A stretch of DNA of 64,000 nucleotides from Gracilinema caldarium DSM 7334 (GCF_000219725.1 NC_015732.1:434001-498000); one strand, 5' to 3'; shown: positions 39,108 to 48,518, numbered from the stretch's first letter. Notes: a model not told the origin generated them from the sequence alone. Program-made: numbers and translations.

Positions 39108-39136
39108 TTGCGATGAGACGCTATTCTCAGTATGCT
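39108..39136 (+). promoter_or_regulatory. Candidate promoter of aroF-rnhA
   Basis: TTGCGA (39108-39113), 17 bp and TATGCT (39131-39136) predict a start near 39143 and a leader of about 8 nt before the ATG at 39151. Confidence 0.45.
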
Positions 39137-39150
39137 AAGTCAGGATTTAT

Positions 39151-40206
39151 ATGATACGTACAAACAATCTACGCATAGCCGCTGAAATACCCCTCGTTTC
39201 TCCCGCTGAACTTGCACGGGAGATTCCGCTTTCCGATCGAGCCGCGGAGACAGTAGCTGAAAGCCGTAATCGAATCACCTCTATATTGCGAGGTAAGGAT
39301 AAGCGGCTTTTAGCTATTGTTGGCCCCTGTTCTATTCATGATCCAGAAGCGGCCCTTGAATTTGCCGAACGGCTTAAAGTTCTGTCAGACCAATACCGGG
39401 ACCGGCTCTGTATTGTGATGCGGGTATACTTTGAAAAACCCCGGACTACCCTGGGGTGGCGTGGGCTTTTGGTCGACCCTGGAATCGATGGTTCCTATGA
39501 TATTTCCCGGGGTTTGCGGATTGCCCGCCGCCTTCTTGTCCAGATAAATGATATGGGACTCCCTGCGGGCAGTGAAGTTCTTGATCCGATTATTCCCCAG
39601 TATATAGCAGAATTAATCTCTTGGGCATCTATTGGGGCCAGGACAACTGAATCACAAACCCATCGGGAAATGGCTTCAGGGCTCTCAATGCCTGTTGGTT
39701 TTAAGAATGCTACCGATGGAGATGTTCAAATTGCTATTAATGCCATTGTTTCTGCTGCCAATCCCCATTCCTTTGTCGGTATAGATCGTCAGGGCAATAC
39801 AATAGTTTTAAGAACTACAGGAAACACCGATTGTCACCTTATTTTACGGGGCGGGAAACATGGTGCCAATTTTGACCGATTGCATGTCCGTGAAGCAGCA
39901 CAGAAAATGACAGAAGCAAAACTTCATCCTGCTATCATAATCGATTGTAGTCATGGCAATTCCGAAAAAAAACCTGAACGGCAAGCCCTTGTCTTAAAAG
40001 ATATTTTAGCTCAACGAGAAGAACCCGATTCACCAATTGTAGGTTTTATGATCGAAAGCAACCTCTATGAGGGCTGTCAGAATCCTAACCCCGGTGGAGA
40101 AGGTTTACGATATGGGGTTTCTATTACAGATCCTTGTATTGGCTGGGATGCTACTGCAGAATTGCTACATGAAGCCTACGAGAGGACCACAATTGCCTAT
40201 GAATGA
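39151..40206 (+). CDS. aroF: 3-deoxy-7-phosphoheptulonate (DAHP) synthase, class I
   Basis: This enzyme joins phosphoenolpyruvate and erythrose 4-phosphate in the first step of the shikimate pathway. The 351-residue protein has all type I motifs: IVGPCSIHD near 54, [13 protein letters not shown] near 91, [27 protein letters not shown], the metal-binding [11 protein letters not shown] near 269 and MIESNLYEG near 304. Which amino acid inhibits it (Phe, Tyr or Trp) cannot be read with confidence, so aroF is used loosely. rnhA overlaps its end by 8 bp. Confidence 0.93.
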   Translation: MIRTNNLRIAAEIPLVSPAELAREIPLSDRAAETVAESRNRITSILRGKDKRLLAIVGPCSIHDPEAALEFAERLKVLSDQYRDRLCIVMRVYFEKPRTTLGWRGLLVDPGIDGSYDISRGLRIARRLLVQINDMGLPAGSEVLDPIIPQYIAELISWASIGARTTESQTHREMASGLSMPVGFKNATDGDVQIAINAIVSAANPHSFVGIDRQGNTIVLRTTGNTDCHLILRGGKHGANFDRLHVREAAQKMTEAKLHPAIIIDCSHGNSEKKPERQALVLKDILAQREEPDSPIVGFMIESNLYEGCQNPNPGGEGLRYGVSITDPCIGWDATAELLHEAYERTTIAYE

Positions 40207-40681
40207 TACCCAATTGATGGTATTTACCGATGGAGGTTGTTCTGGCAATCCTGGGCCTGGTGGGTGGGCCTATCTCATTGTCTGTGAATCTCGAGGGATT
40301 ATTGATGAAAAGTGGGGTGCTGAGCAGCTCACTACGAATAACAGGATGGAACTATCCGCTGCTGTTGAGGCTCTTGAGGCTGTGTTGGTCGATCCCTCGC
40401 TCAGGACTGTCGCGATTACCCTGTACACCGATTCCCAATATGTCCAGAAAGGGATAACCTCCTGGATTCATGGCTGGAAACGCAATGGTTGGAAAACAAG
40501 CAACAAGGAACCAGTGAAAAACCAAGACCTCTGGCAAAAGTTGGATCAGCTTGCGAATACGCTTCAGGTTGAATGGCGCTGGGTCAAAGGCCATGCGGGC
40601 CACGAATACAATGAACGGGTCGATCGGCTTACCCAGGAAGCTATTGCTTCTCTATGTAACAGAATTGATCGCCCCTGTTAA
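40199..40681 (+). CDS. rnhA: Ribonuclease HI
   Basis: RNase HI cuts the RNA strand of RNA-DNA hybrids in replication and R-loop removal. The ATG at 40199 gives [20 protein letters not shown] (160 aa); a longer frame from 40067 lies inside aroF. The four catalytic acids are present: Asp in TDGG, Glu in [12 protein letters not shown], Asp in YTDSQYV and the last Asp in ERVDRL after the HAGHEYN motif. It overlaps aroF by 8 bp and its last 30 bp overlap the convergent YdbC-like gene. Confidence 0.94.
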   Translation: MNDTQLMVFTDGGCSGNPGPGGWAYLIVCESRGIIDEKWGAEQLTTNNRMELSAAVEALEAVLVDPSLRTVAITLYTDSQYVQKGITSWIHGWKRNGWKTSNKEPVKNQDLWQKLDQLANTLQVEWRWVKGHAGHEYNERVDRLTQEAIASLCNRIDRPC

Positions 40682-40882
40682 AAATTCAAGTAATTTTTGA
40701 GCCTCTTCCTTGGTAAGGGTAATCCCCTTGCCCATTTTTTCATGATCCGGTGACCAATCTCGAATATCAAGTTTTGGTGCTCTGTTATTCCAAGAAACCA
40801 TATTTAGTTCCTTTTTCCAGCCTGATTTTTCTTCAGAAAGTACACCAAAATGTTTTGTGATTTCGAAGGTTATATCTGACAT
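40652..40882 (-). CDS. PC4/YdbC-family single-stranded nucleic-acid-binding protein
   Basis: The 76-residue protein matches the YdbC family of PC4-like proteins, which bind single-stranded DNA or RNA as dimers. Seen are [20 protein letters not shown] and [19 protein letters not shown], both family hallmarks, and a C-terminal helix. AAGGAG precedes the ATG. It is convergent with rnhA and overlaps its coding end by 30 bp. Its cellular role is unknown; a link with RNase H in R-loop biology is speculation. Confidence 0.85.
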   Translation of the reverse strand: MSDITFEITKHFGVLSEEKSGWKKELNMVSWNNRAPKLDIRDWSPDHEKMGKGITLTKEEAQKLLEFLTGAINSVT

Positions 40883-40952
40883 AGGTACTCCTTACAATTA
40901 ACAAATTTATACTGAAACTTATAACTAAACAAGTTTGTTTTATAAATATAGG

Positions 40953-40981
40953 TTGTAGTACAGGAAAAAATGGGCTACAAT
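40953..40981 (+). promoter_or_regulatory. Candidate promoter of the lipoprotein-LysM pair
   Basis: TTGTAG (40953-40958), 17 bp and TACAAT (40976-40981) lie 28 bp before the ATG at 41010. GAGGAGAG is the ribosome-binding site. Confidence 0.4.
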
Positions 40982-41009
40982 AGGTTATAATTTTAAGTGA
41001 GGAGAGCCT

Positions 41010-42164
41010 ATGAAACACAAATTGTTTGTTTCAGCCTTATTAGGGGTAAGTTTAATCCTTATGGGGCTGATCTCCTGTTCCAGCGGACCAAAACCTGCTG
41101 CTTCTACGATAGAGGAACCTGGAGTTCAGACTGAAACTCCAAAAACAACAGCTGACGAAAAAGCATCCGAGAGCTCCGATCCATCAAAACTGCCACCGGA
41201 TCAGGCTGCTGAATCCGCTCTCGCCGAAGCAGTAGCTCGTGCAGAAAAATCAAGAAAACAAGCCTTTGATCTGGAAGCCCCCACAACCTTTGCAGAGGAT
41301 TGGAAAAAAGCTGAAGATTTCTTTCTGATGGGGCGTGAAAAGGCTCAGGTAAAAACCCAGCTTTCCTATTCGGAAGCAATTACAGCCTACACCAAAGCAA
41401 CTGATGCTTATGATGAACTTGCTCTTAAAGCGTTGCCCCTCTATGCAGAAGCTCGTCGACAGGAAATGGCAAAAGCCAGAGCCGATGCGGTTAAAGCCGG
41501 AGCAGACCAGTTATTGCCAGAACAACTGGCAGTAGCAGATAAGGTCGCTGACAAAGCCAAGACACAATATGAAGGAGGAGATTATTATACCGCTGCAGCT
41601 GCCGCTCAGGAAGCCCGGACCCGTTATCTCATTCTCAAAACTGGGCTTGAGGCTTATTCGGTCCAAGAGGAAATTGACCGCCGGGATTTTGCAAAATATG
41701 ATGCTGGAAATTACTCTTTAGCGGAACAGAAACTGCAGGCTTCGCATCAAGCCTATGATGCAGGGGATATCAGTCCTGCTCAGAATAATGCTGAAGAAGC
41801 GCTGCTCCGATTCCGTCTTGTACTGAATAAAGGGCGGGAAATGAATGCTTCCAGCAGAAGCCAGGCTGCTCAGGCAGAACGGCAAGCCGCCCAGGACCTT
41901 AAAGCCAATGTGGCCGTGAAAAGTGATTTTGAGAGAGCCCAGGCTGTATTCGCTGATGCAGAACAGGCTTTTAAAGCAGAAAAGTACGATGAAGCCGCTG
42001 ATTTATATGCAGAAGCAGAAACGCTGTTTGCAGATGTAAAAACTGTGGCTGCAGAAAAACGGGCACAAGCCTTAGAAGCTATGCAAGCTGCCCAACAGAA
42101 AATAACTGCAACTGAGGATGCTGCCAAAAAGGCTGATACGGTTCTGGAAGGAGGCAGTCGATGA
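41010..42164 (+). CDS. Alanine-rich helical lipoprotein of unknown function
   Basis: The 384-residue protein starts with a signal peptide and a lipobox (LILMGLISC, Cys at residue 23), so it should be a lipid-anchored periplasmic or outer-membrane protein. After a Pro/Thr/Glu-rich linker come repeated helical segments rich in Ala, Glu and Lys (KAEDFF, YTKATDAYDELALKAL, AAAAAQEARTRY, YAEAETLF), TPR-like or coiled-coil in character. It overlaps the LysM gene by 4 bp. I know no named family; treponemes have similar pairs. A structural link between membrane and peptidoglycan is inference. Confidence 0.75.
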   Translation: MKHKLFVSALLGVSLILMGLISCSSGPKPAASTIEEPGVQTETPKTTADEKASESSDPSKLPPDQAAESALAEAVARAEKSRKQAFDLEAPTTFAEDWKKAEDFFLMGREKAQVKTQLSYSEAITAYTKATDAYDELALKALPLYAEARRQEMAKARADAVKAGADQLLPEQLAVADKVADKAKTQYEGGDYYTAAAAAQEARTRYLILKTGLEAYSVQEEIDRRDFAKYDAGNYSLAEQKLQASHQAYDAGDISPAQNNAEEALLRFRLVLNKGREMNASSRSQAAQAERQAAQDLKANVAVKSDFERAQAVFADAEQAFKAEKYDEAADLYAEAETLFADVKTVAAEKRAQALEAMQAAQQKITATEDAAKKADTVLEGGSR

Positions 42165-43123
42165 AACGGATACTTTTTATAATAACCACAATCCTTCTGT
42201 CCAGTGAAATGTTCCTCTTTGCGCAGACCAATCTGGATGAGCCATCAATAGAATTGCCAGCCATAGCTGTATCCCAGGACCCTATGGTTATGGAATCTAT
42301 GACAGTTTCTCAAATTACTGGGGAAAGGACCCTCGCTCGGGATGGTGCTCAGGTTCTTCCTATCCTCTGGAATTTGGATCCCTGCGACCCATCTGAAACG
42401 CTGGAACTTACTGCACTTCTTACCCTGGTTCAGGCGGCAGTTCCCGATAGCCCCCAACCCATGGAAACTGAAACAAATCTTCCTTCCGGGGTGTTGAATA
42501 ATCCCTATTATTTAGAAAGTCTACGATACAAAGCCCTCGCTGAAGATGCCTTTGAATATGGCGATTATGATGCGGCCGCCACCTATGCCTCCGAAGCTTT
42601 GAAAAATGCCCAGCTGTCTGATGACTATATTGCACTTCAGTTATCCATTAAGTCTGCACGGGATTCATTAGCAGCTGCAAAGAATCGGCTTGAGTGGGCA
42701 AGCTCTATCGGTGCTGATAAAACCTACCCAAAACAATATACCACTGCCCAAACAGCGTATCGCGAAGCTGAAACTGCACTAGCCGAAGAACGCTGGCAGG
42801 ATAGTTTAGCTGCATCGAAACGGGTTTTCGAAGCTCTTGCGTCAGTACAGCAGCTTGCTCCTTTACCTGCCTACTACACTGTTCGGCCCTGGGCTACAAT
42901 TAAAGATTGTTTTTGGAATATTTCTGGTTATGGGTTTGTCTATAACGACCCAACCAAATGGCGGATTTTATACGAAAAGAACAAAGCTAAGCTTCGCCAG
43001 CCGAACAATCCTAATCTGATACATCCCGGTTTGGTTCTGGAAATCCCCAGCATTTATGGTGAAATTCGGGATGGCATGTGGGTGGCAGGCCGGGCTTATG
43101 CCCCACTTCCAAAAGCTAAGTAA
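42161..43123 (+). CDS. Exported LysM-like protein, partner of the preceding lipoprotein
   Basis: The 320-residue protein has a signal peptide (MKRILFIITTILLSSEMFLFA, cleavage near AQ). The middle part carries the same type of helical repeats as the upstream lipoprotein (YRALAED-like, AATYASEALKNA, AYREAETALAEERW). The end (YTVRPWATIKDCFWNISGYG ... NPNLIHPGLVLEIP) has LysM-like wording, the peptidoglycan-binding fold. Its 3' end overlaps the convergent NUDIX gene by 28 bp. The shared repeats suggest that the two proteins interact or arose by duplication. Confidence 0.75.
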   Translation: MKRILFIITTILLSSEMFLFAQTNLDEPSIELPAIAVSQDPMVMESMTVSQITGERTLARDGAQVLPILWNLDPCDPSETLELTALLTLVQAAVPDSPQPMETETNLPSGVLNNPYYLESLRYKALAEDAFEYGDYDAAATYASEALKNAQLSDDYIALQLSIKSARDSLAAAKNRLEWASSIGADKTYPKQYTTAQTAYREAETALAEERWQDSLAASKRVFEALASVQQLAPLPAYYTVRPWATIKDCFWNISGYGFVYNDPTKWRILYEKNKAKLRQPNNPNLIHPGLVLEIPSIYGEIRDGMWVAGRAYAPLPKAK

Positions 43124-43656
43124 AGACAGAGCGCACTTGCCATAAGGGCATGGATGTAGGGTGCCTTACCCATGCCCTTAAGCACTTCATGTATCGGGAC
43201 CTGTTCCACGTCGACATATTCGTCGTCGTCCAGGTCCTGATTTCCTGTATAGATAAGATCCTTTGCTAAGAAGACATGCACACGGTTTGACATAATAGCC
43301 GGGTTAGGGTTGAATTCGCCCAGTTTAGTGATTGTTCCCGCCCGGTATCCTGTTTCCTCTGTAAGCTCCCGCTGAGCTCCAACTTCTTGTGTTTCCCCCT
43401 GTTCGAGAACACCACCTGGAAATTCAAGACTTAAACTGCGGCTGCCATGTCGCCATTGACGAACCATGAGAAAATGGCTGCCTGCAGGTTTTTCTATAAG
43501 TGGGATTACAATTACCCAATCTGGTGCATCAATAACAGAAAAAACACTTTTTGTTCCATCGGGGGCTTCGCTGGTGGTGTCCCGTACAGAAAAGACTCGA
43601 CATTGGTAAACCTGTTTTGTTTCTAATTCTTTCCAGATAAGATGGGTATGTTTCAT
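43096..43656 (-). CDS. NUDIX hydrolase, ADP-ribose pyrophosphatase-like
   Basis: NUDIX enzymes hydrolyse nucleoside diphosphates linked to another group. The 186-residue protein has a complete NUDIX box (G-x5-E-x7-REUxEExGU as GGVLEQGETQEVGAQRELTEETG) near residue 80-103, and a GELNPNPAIMSN-like region typical of the ADP-ribose pyrophosphatase branch. A TAATAT box lies seven bases before the ATG, with no Shine-Dalgarno. Its 3' end is antisense to the last 28 bp of the LysM gene. Confidence 0.88.
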   Translation of the reverse strand: MKHTHLIWKELETKQVYQCRVFSVRDTTSEAPDGTKSVFSVIDAPDWVIVIPLIEKPAGSHFLMVRQWRHGSRSLSLEFPGGVLEQGETQEVGAQRELTEETGYRAGTITKLGEFNPNPAIMSNRVHVFLAKDLIYTGNQDLDDDEYVDVEQVPIHEVLKGMGKAPYIHALMASALCLYLAFGSGA

Positions 43657-43705
43657 AAGGAAAATATTAGCTTTTTTTAAATGCTTCGTATATACTCAAT
43701 AACGT

Positions 43706-45226
43706 ATGAAGGAAGAAATTACTATACTCTTTGCAACCGCTGTAAAGACAGAACAAGAACAATTTACTGAATATATACAGCTCAATAAACTTCCTTATCA
43801 TCTTTTGATACCGGCAAATCTGAAAGAAGCCGATACGTTCCTCACAGATAATGATATCGATATAATCGTTACGGATTTGCATTTTGCTTCAGGGGCATTT
43901 GCGGACTGGCTGTCACTCTGGCCTCATCCGGCGATCATTCTTGCCTACTATGGGGAAGAATCAAAGGTCCTCGATATCATTCATGATGAGTCATCCTCAT
44001 TTGTGATGAGAGATACCCAATATAGGCACTTAGGTTCACTTCCTGCCATGATTCGAAAAGTACTTGGGGTAAATGAAAGTATAAAACGACAAAATGCCCA
44101 CCTCCAGCTCTCAGAAAGAAGGTACATGAATTTGATGAATTCCCTTCCAGATATTGTCTATACCCTGGATGGCTCTGGTCGTTTTATCTATATAAACGAA
44201 GCGATCGCTCAACTTGGTTATACCCCGGCAGAGCTTATTGGAAAACATTTTTCTACCATTCTTCATCAAGATGACGTGCCGAGGGTAAGCCGCAAGATAG
44301 TTCTTCAGGAATTAGCCGGAGCTCGAACTGGTCCTGATGGAGCACCTCGATTGTTTGACGAACGCCGAACGGGAAAACGAATGACCAAGAATCTGGTTGT
44401 ACGCTTAAAACCTAAAAGTCCTTCCCCTTATTTTGAGACTTCAGCAGTCGTTTATGCCTTTGGTGAAGTTGCCAGTGTTGGGGTTCCTATGCCTGAATTC
44501 GATGGAGGTCCCTTGGGTACCGTCGGGATTATTCGAGATGTTTCTCACCACCAAAATAGGGAGGAACAGCTCGAAAAAGAGCTATCTATTAAAGAAGCTT
44601 TGCTTAAAGAAACCTATCATAAAATTAAAAATAACCTGCAGATTGTATCAAGCCTCCTGCATCTTTATCTTGGTGATATAAATAACCAAGAAATACGGAC
44701 CATACTCTATCATGTTCAAAATCATCTTGAATCTATAGCACTTGTCCATGAACAACTATTCTCAAGTACCACCTTTGAAAACATTGAAACCCGATCTTTT
44801 ATTCATGATCTAGTAAACCAGGTTCTCCAAACTTATGAGGTAGACCAATCACAAATAACTGTTGATATCGTTTCTGATAGTTTTTTTATCGGGTCTCAAC
44901 AGGCAATACCTATTGCGCTTCTTATTGTAGAAGTATTAGCAATTTCTCTTAACCAAATAGGTAATTGTAATAAGAAAACAATTCTCATCCGCTTTGTAAA
45001 ACAAGATGAACGGATAGTTCAGTTGGAACTGAGTGATTCCTCTTTAGTATCTAGACATAACGGATTTGATAGCGATTATAGTATACATACCAAGGGAAGA
45101 ACCATTATAGAAGCCCTCTGTCAACAGCTCCGGGGCACCTATATTTGGCAACAGGATCCAATAAGTACGTTTTTATTCACATTTCCACTTGTTTTTGACA
45201 ATTCCGAAAAAAACTCCTATGCTTAA
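43706..45226 (+). CDS. PAS-domain sensor histidine kinase of the HisKA_2 type with degenerate receiver and ATPase parts
   Basis: The 506-residue soluble protein has three parts: a receiver-like N terminus (residues 1-125) that keeps an Asp in VTDLHF but lacks the usual Thr and Lys; a PAS domain (~140-290, NSLPDIVYTLDGSGRFIYIN); and a HisKA_2 phosphotransfer motif with His (KETYHKIKNNLQIVSSLLH near 300). The C-terminal ATPase domain has lost the N-box Asn (IVEVLAISLNQ) and the DxGxG box (LSDSSLVSRHNGF), so ATP binding is doubtful. No response-regulator gene is adjacent. A TATACT box lies nine bases before the ATG. Confidence 0.8.
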   Translation: MKEEITILFATAVKTEQEQFTEYIQLNKLPYHLLIPANLKEADTFLTDNDIDIIVTDLHFASGAFADWLSLWPHPAIILAYYGEESKVLDIIHDESSSFVMRDTQYRHLGSLPAMIRKVLGVNESIKRQNAHLQLSERRYMNLMNSLPDIVYTLDGSGRFIYINEAIAQLGYTPAELIGKHFSTILHQDDVPRVSRKIVLQELAGARTGPDGAPRLFDERRTGKRMTKNLVVRLKPKSPSPYFETSAVVYAFGEVASVGVPMPEFDGGPLGTVGIIRDVSHHQNREEQLEKELSIKEALLKETYHKIKNNLQIVSSLLHLYLGDINNQEIRTILYHVQNHLESIALVHEQLFSSTTFENIETRSFIHDLVNQVLQTYEVDQSQITVDIVSDSFFIGSQQAIPIALLIVEVLAISLNQIGNCNKKTILIRFVKQDERIVQLELSDSSLVSRHNGFDSDYSIHTKGRTIIEALCQQLRGTYIWQQDPISTFLFTFPLVFDNSEKNSYA

Positions 45227-45234
45227 ATTAAAGA

Positions 45235-45262
45235 TACCTCTAAAAACTAGCTTTTAGAGGTA
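45235..45262. repeat. Perfect 11-bp inverted repeat after the kinase gene
   Basis: TACCTCTAAAA (45235-45245) and TTTTAGAGGTA (45252-45262) form a perfect stem with a 6-nt loop, eight bases after the stop. No T-run follows the stem, so terminator function is uncertain. Confidence 0.55.
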
Positions 45263-45351
45263 CCCATAAGAAGCATGCGGGGCTGCTTATGATGAATGTT
45301 TGCAGCAGAACCCAATGTCTTTCTAATTTGTAGTACGCAAGGAGGTACGGT

Positions 45352-46173
45352 ATGGCTATTATAACCATTTCTCGGGAGCTTGCGGCACTGGGGGATGAAA
45401 TTGCCCACGAATTGACAGAGCTGACAGGATATCGATTCGTCGATAAACAAGCTCTGGAAAACCGCATTACATCCTATGGCTTTAATGGTACAAAATTAGA
45501 GAAATATGATGAAAAAAAACCAGCCTTTTGGGCATCTCTCTCAAAAGATCGAGATGATTATATTCATTATCTGAAAACAGCTCTCTATACCGAGGCTGAA
45601 GCAGGATCCTGCATCTTTGTCGGTCGTGGAGCTCATGCTGTTTTTAAGGATGTTCCCGGTTGTATCTTCATTAGGCTTGTTGCGCCCCTCCCGATTAGAA
45701 TAGAACGGGTCAAAAGCTATTTTCGCTGTGATGAAAAACGGGCAAAGCAGATTATCGAACAGAGTGATAAGGACCGCTCTGCCTTTCATCGATATTTTTT
45801 TGATATTGATTGGGCAAATCCGGTTCATTATCATCTTGTACTCAATACCGGTGTAGTACATCCTGCCTCTGCAGCTGAAGTAATTCATCATTTAGCTCAG
45901 CTTCTGGTTACGCCTGAAACTGAAGTTCAGCTTAAGTCCCGATTGCAGGCCCTCAGCCTCGGACAAAAAATACTTCATCATATTCTATATACCCTGGGTA
46001 TTCCCATTCATTTCCTTGAGGCTCATTGTGCCGAGGACCGTGTTATTCTGCGGGGGGTAGCCAATTCTCAATCAGCAGTAGAAGCTGCTGTTGCCGGTGC
46101 TCAACAGGTTCCGGGTGTAAGCCGCGTAGATTCAGAAATACAAATTATTCAAGAATATAGCGTCATGCCGTAA
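45352..46173 (+). CDS. Cytidylate-kinase-like protein fused to a BON-like domain
   Basis: The 273-residue protein aligns in its first ~190 residues with the Cytidylate_kin2-type family (MAIITISRELAAL, YRFVDKQALENRI, GSCIFVGRGAHAVFKD, IFIRLVAPLPIRIERV). The nucleotide-binding loop expected as GSGG is replaced by AALGDE, so kinase activity is questionable. The last ~75 residues look like a BON domain (ILHHILYTLGIPIH, VILRGVANSQSAVEAAV, PGVSRVDSEIQI), which often binds phospholipid or protein. AAGGAGG precedes the ATG. The fusion is unusual to me, and the function is unknown. Confidence 0.7.
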   Translation: MAIITISRELAALGDEIAHELTELTGYRFVDKQALENRITSYGFNGTKLEKYDEKKPAFWASLSKDRDDYIHYLKTALYTEAEAGSCIFVGRGAHAVFKDVPGCIFIRLVAPLPIRIERVKSYFRCDEKRAKQIIEQSDKDRSAFHRYFFDIDWANPVHYHLVLNTGVVHPASAAEVIHHLAQLLVTPETEVQLKSRLQALSLGQKILHHILYTLGIPIHFLEAHCAEDRVILRGVANSQSAVEAAVAGAQQVPGVSRVDSEIQIIQEYSVMP

Positions 46174-46192
46174 CTGGTTTTTACGTTTGTTC

Positions 46193-46221
46193 TTGTCCAC
46201 CAGGGCGTTGCCTGTTATCAT
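46193..46221 (+). promoter_or_regulatory. Promoter of the M32 carboxypeptidase gene
   Basis: TTGTCC (46193-46198), 17 bp and TATCAT (46216-46221) precede an AAGGAG site (46230-46235) and the ATG at 46244. Confidence 0.55.
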
Positions 46222-46243
46222 GGATGCATAAGGAGTATGCTCT

Positions 46244-47764
46244 ATGGAAAAACAGGCAGCGCTGGAGCGGCTTCACGCTCTTGATCGGGACATTAAACAT
46301 TTAAGACAGGTCACTGCTATCCTTCAATGGGACCAGGAAACCTATATGCCCCCTGCTGCGGTCGAGGGCCGTTCCGAGCAGCTGGCATTGTTAGAAGGAA
46401 TCATACATGAAAAATCTACATCTCCGGAAATTGGCAATCTTCTCGAACAACTTGGTTCAACGACGATAAAGCCTCAGGGCGATACCGATTTACCGGATGT
46501 TGAACGGGATTTTCTTCGGGTTGTAAGAAAAAACTATGATCGTGCTGTCCTCCTACCTGCTGAACTGGTTACCGAATCTGCCCGGGCAGAGGGAATTTCA
46601 CAAGCCGCCTGGGTAGAAGCTCGTAAACATAACGATTATAAAACCTTTATGCCCCATCTGGAAAAAATGATCGGCTATGCAAAGAAAAAAGCCGAATGCT
46701 GGGGCTATACAGAGCATCCCTATGATGGTCTTCTGAATATCTATGAACCGGGAATGACCGAAGGCTCCATAGCGGGTGTGTTCGGTCCCCTCCGGACACG
46801 GCTGTCTCAATTAGTTCAGCGAATTAGTGCCAAGAATCCCCCCCGTAGTGAATTTCTCGCAAGAGAATTCCCTAAAGATCTTCAGGCTCAATTCGGTGAA
46901 TCGGTTATGAAAGATCTCGCCTATGACCTCAGCCAGGGGCGGCTCGATATCAGTGCCCATCCCTTTACTACTACCTTAGGTCCCCGGGATGTTCGCATCA
47001 CCACCCGTTATTTCCCCACAAATGTACTTTCTGGTCTTTTCTCGATTATTCATGAGACGGGACATGCTCTGTATGAAATGGGGTTTGCCGATAACATCCG
47101 GGATTCCTCACTTGGTGATGGCGCTTCCATGGGAATTCACGAATCTCAGTCCCGTCTCTGGGAGAATGTGATAGGCCGGAGCTTTGCCTTCTGGAAAGGT
47201 CAATACCCCCTTCTGAAAAAACTGTTTTCCGATCAATTAACAGATATCTCGGTAGAGGATTTTTATACTGCGGTAAACCGGGTACAGCCGTCACTTATCA
47301 GGGTAGATGCAGATGAGGTTACCTACAGTCTGCATGTGATACTACGCTTCGAACTCGAACGAAAGCTTTTCTCGGGAAATCTCTCGGTAATGGACCTGCC
47401 CGAAGCCTGGAATGACATGATGCAGGAAATCCTTGGGGTAAAGCCTGATTCGGATGCCAATGGGGTTTTGCAGGATGTCCACTGGTCTATGGGTGCCTTT
47501 GGCTATTTCCCAAGCTATGCCATGGGAAATTTATATGGATTGCAGCTCTGGGAGGCGTTACAGGCAGATATTCCTGATGTCGAAGCCTGTATCGAGCAGA
47601 AAAATTACGGACCAATCCTGCATTGGCTCAGGGCTCAGGTACATATACATGGCTGCCGTTATGAACCAAAGGATCTCATCGTAAAGATTACCGGAAAACC
47701 GCTGTCAGCCGAACCGTTCATCAATTATTTGGAGCACAAGTACGAACAGCTTTATAATCTCTAG
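46244..47764 (+). CDS. Metallocarboxypeptidase, M32 (Taq) family
   Basis: This zinc peptidase removes amino acids from the C terminus of peptides. The 506-residue length and helical make-up fit the Taq carboxypeptidase family. The HExxH motif is intact (SIIHETGHALYEMG near residue 267), followed by HESQSRLWENVIGRS with the third zinc-ligand Glu, and the start LKHLRQVTAILQWDQETYMPP is characteristic. There is no signal peptide, so it is cytoplasmic and probably recycles peptides. Confidence 0.92.
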   Translation: MEKQAALERLHALDRDIKHLRQVTAILQWDQETYMPPAAVEGRSEQLALLEGIIHEKSTSPEIGNLLEQLGSTTIKPQGDTDLPDVERDFLRVVRKNYDRAVLLPAELVTESARAEGISQAAWVEARKHNDYKTFMPHLEKMIGYAKKKAECWGYTEHPYDGLLNIYEPGMTEGSIAGVFGPLRTRLSQLVQRISAKNPPRSEFLAREFPKDLQAQFGESVMKDLAYDLSQGRLDISAHPFTTTLGPRDVRITTRYFPTNVLSGLFSIIHETGHALYEMGFADNIRDSSLGDGASMGIHESQSRLWENVIGRSFAFWKGQYPLLKKLFSDQLTDISVEDFYTAVNRVQPSLIRVDADEVTYSLHVILRFELERKLFSGNLSVMDLPEAWNDMMQEILGVKPDSDANGVLQDVHWSMGAFGYFPSYAMGNLYGLQLWEALQADIPDVEACIEQKNYGPILHWLRAQVHIHGCRYEPKDLIVKITGKPLSAEPFINYLEHKYEQLYNL

Positions 47765-47819
47765 CGACCTGTCCCTGGCACGGGACCTGTTTTATCTATC
47801 CTGTGGTTTTACCGGTTCC

Positions 47820-48518
47820 GTGCTTGCCTGTGTCTTACGCAGGAAGAGAAGAAAGCACATATCCCTGGCTCTTTTTCTATGCTCGGTTGCTATAGCTTTA
47901 TTTTCTGTAAGTCTCATCGTTTCTCAAAATGTAATTCTTGTGGATCGACCAATACTTTTCACAGGAGTATGTATCTGTTGTTTTCTGGTACTATGCATTC
48001 TTGTACCCCAATGGATTGGTTTCCCTTCTCTCGTGATCCTCGGTTTTGTCATTGTCTTTTTAGCAGTACAGGTGTTCCGGTTTCCCCGGATTCTTGTCAA
48101 AGGTGCTTCATTGCAGGCTGTCATCGGAACATGTATCATCCAGGTTGATGAATATAATCAGCCTCTTGCTTCCTTTCAGCTGATACCTTCGCAGCAGATG
48201 GAACGTATCCCGCTGCATTCTGGGGAAAAGCTTACATTAGAACTGACCCTCTTGCAAAGTGAGCCCTTTTATCCCCTCTATGGAGGGGGGGGGTGGGTAG
48301 TAGTGCATACCTGCAGATCTGGGGCTGCAGAACTGTCATTTAGCACTGCACAATCCAATGTATTAGTAAATGCCAGTGCAAGCGCCACCTTTGTGACGCG
48401 ACTCTTGGGATTTCAGGTAGTAAAGAAAGAACTATTCATCAACCTGGAAGATGCAGGTACCAATATAAAACAGCAAATAGAATGGGTACATGAGAGCCTA
48501 TTATTGCGGCCGCTTTGA
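47820..48518 (+). CDS. Membrane protein of unknown function
   Basis: A frame of 232 residues from GTG 47820 (open further upstream, start uncertain, no clear Shine-Dalgarno). The first ~90 residues hold three hydrophobic helices after a basic start (RRKRRKH); the remaining ~140 residues are soluble, with a beta-rich look (VIGTCIIQVDEYNQ, LTLELTLLQ, VLVNASASATFV). I recognise no family. It overlaps the convergent CDP-alcohol phosphatidyltransferase gene by 18 bp at the 3' end, and both could act in the membrane. Confidence 0.6.
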   Translation: MLACVLRRKRRKHISLALFLCSVAIALFSVSLIVSQNVILVDRPILFTGVCICCFLVLCILVPQWIGFPSLVILGFVIVFLAVQVFRFPRILVKGASLQAVIGTCIIQVDEYNQPLASFQLIPSQQMERIPLHSGEKLTLELTLLQSEPFYPLYGGGGWVVVHTCRSGAAELSFSTAQSNVLVNASASATFVTRLLGFQVVKKELFINLEDAGTNIKQQIEWVHESLLLRPL

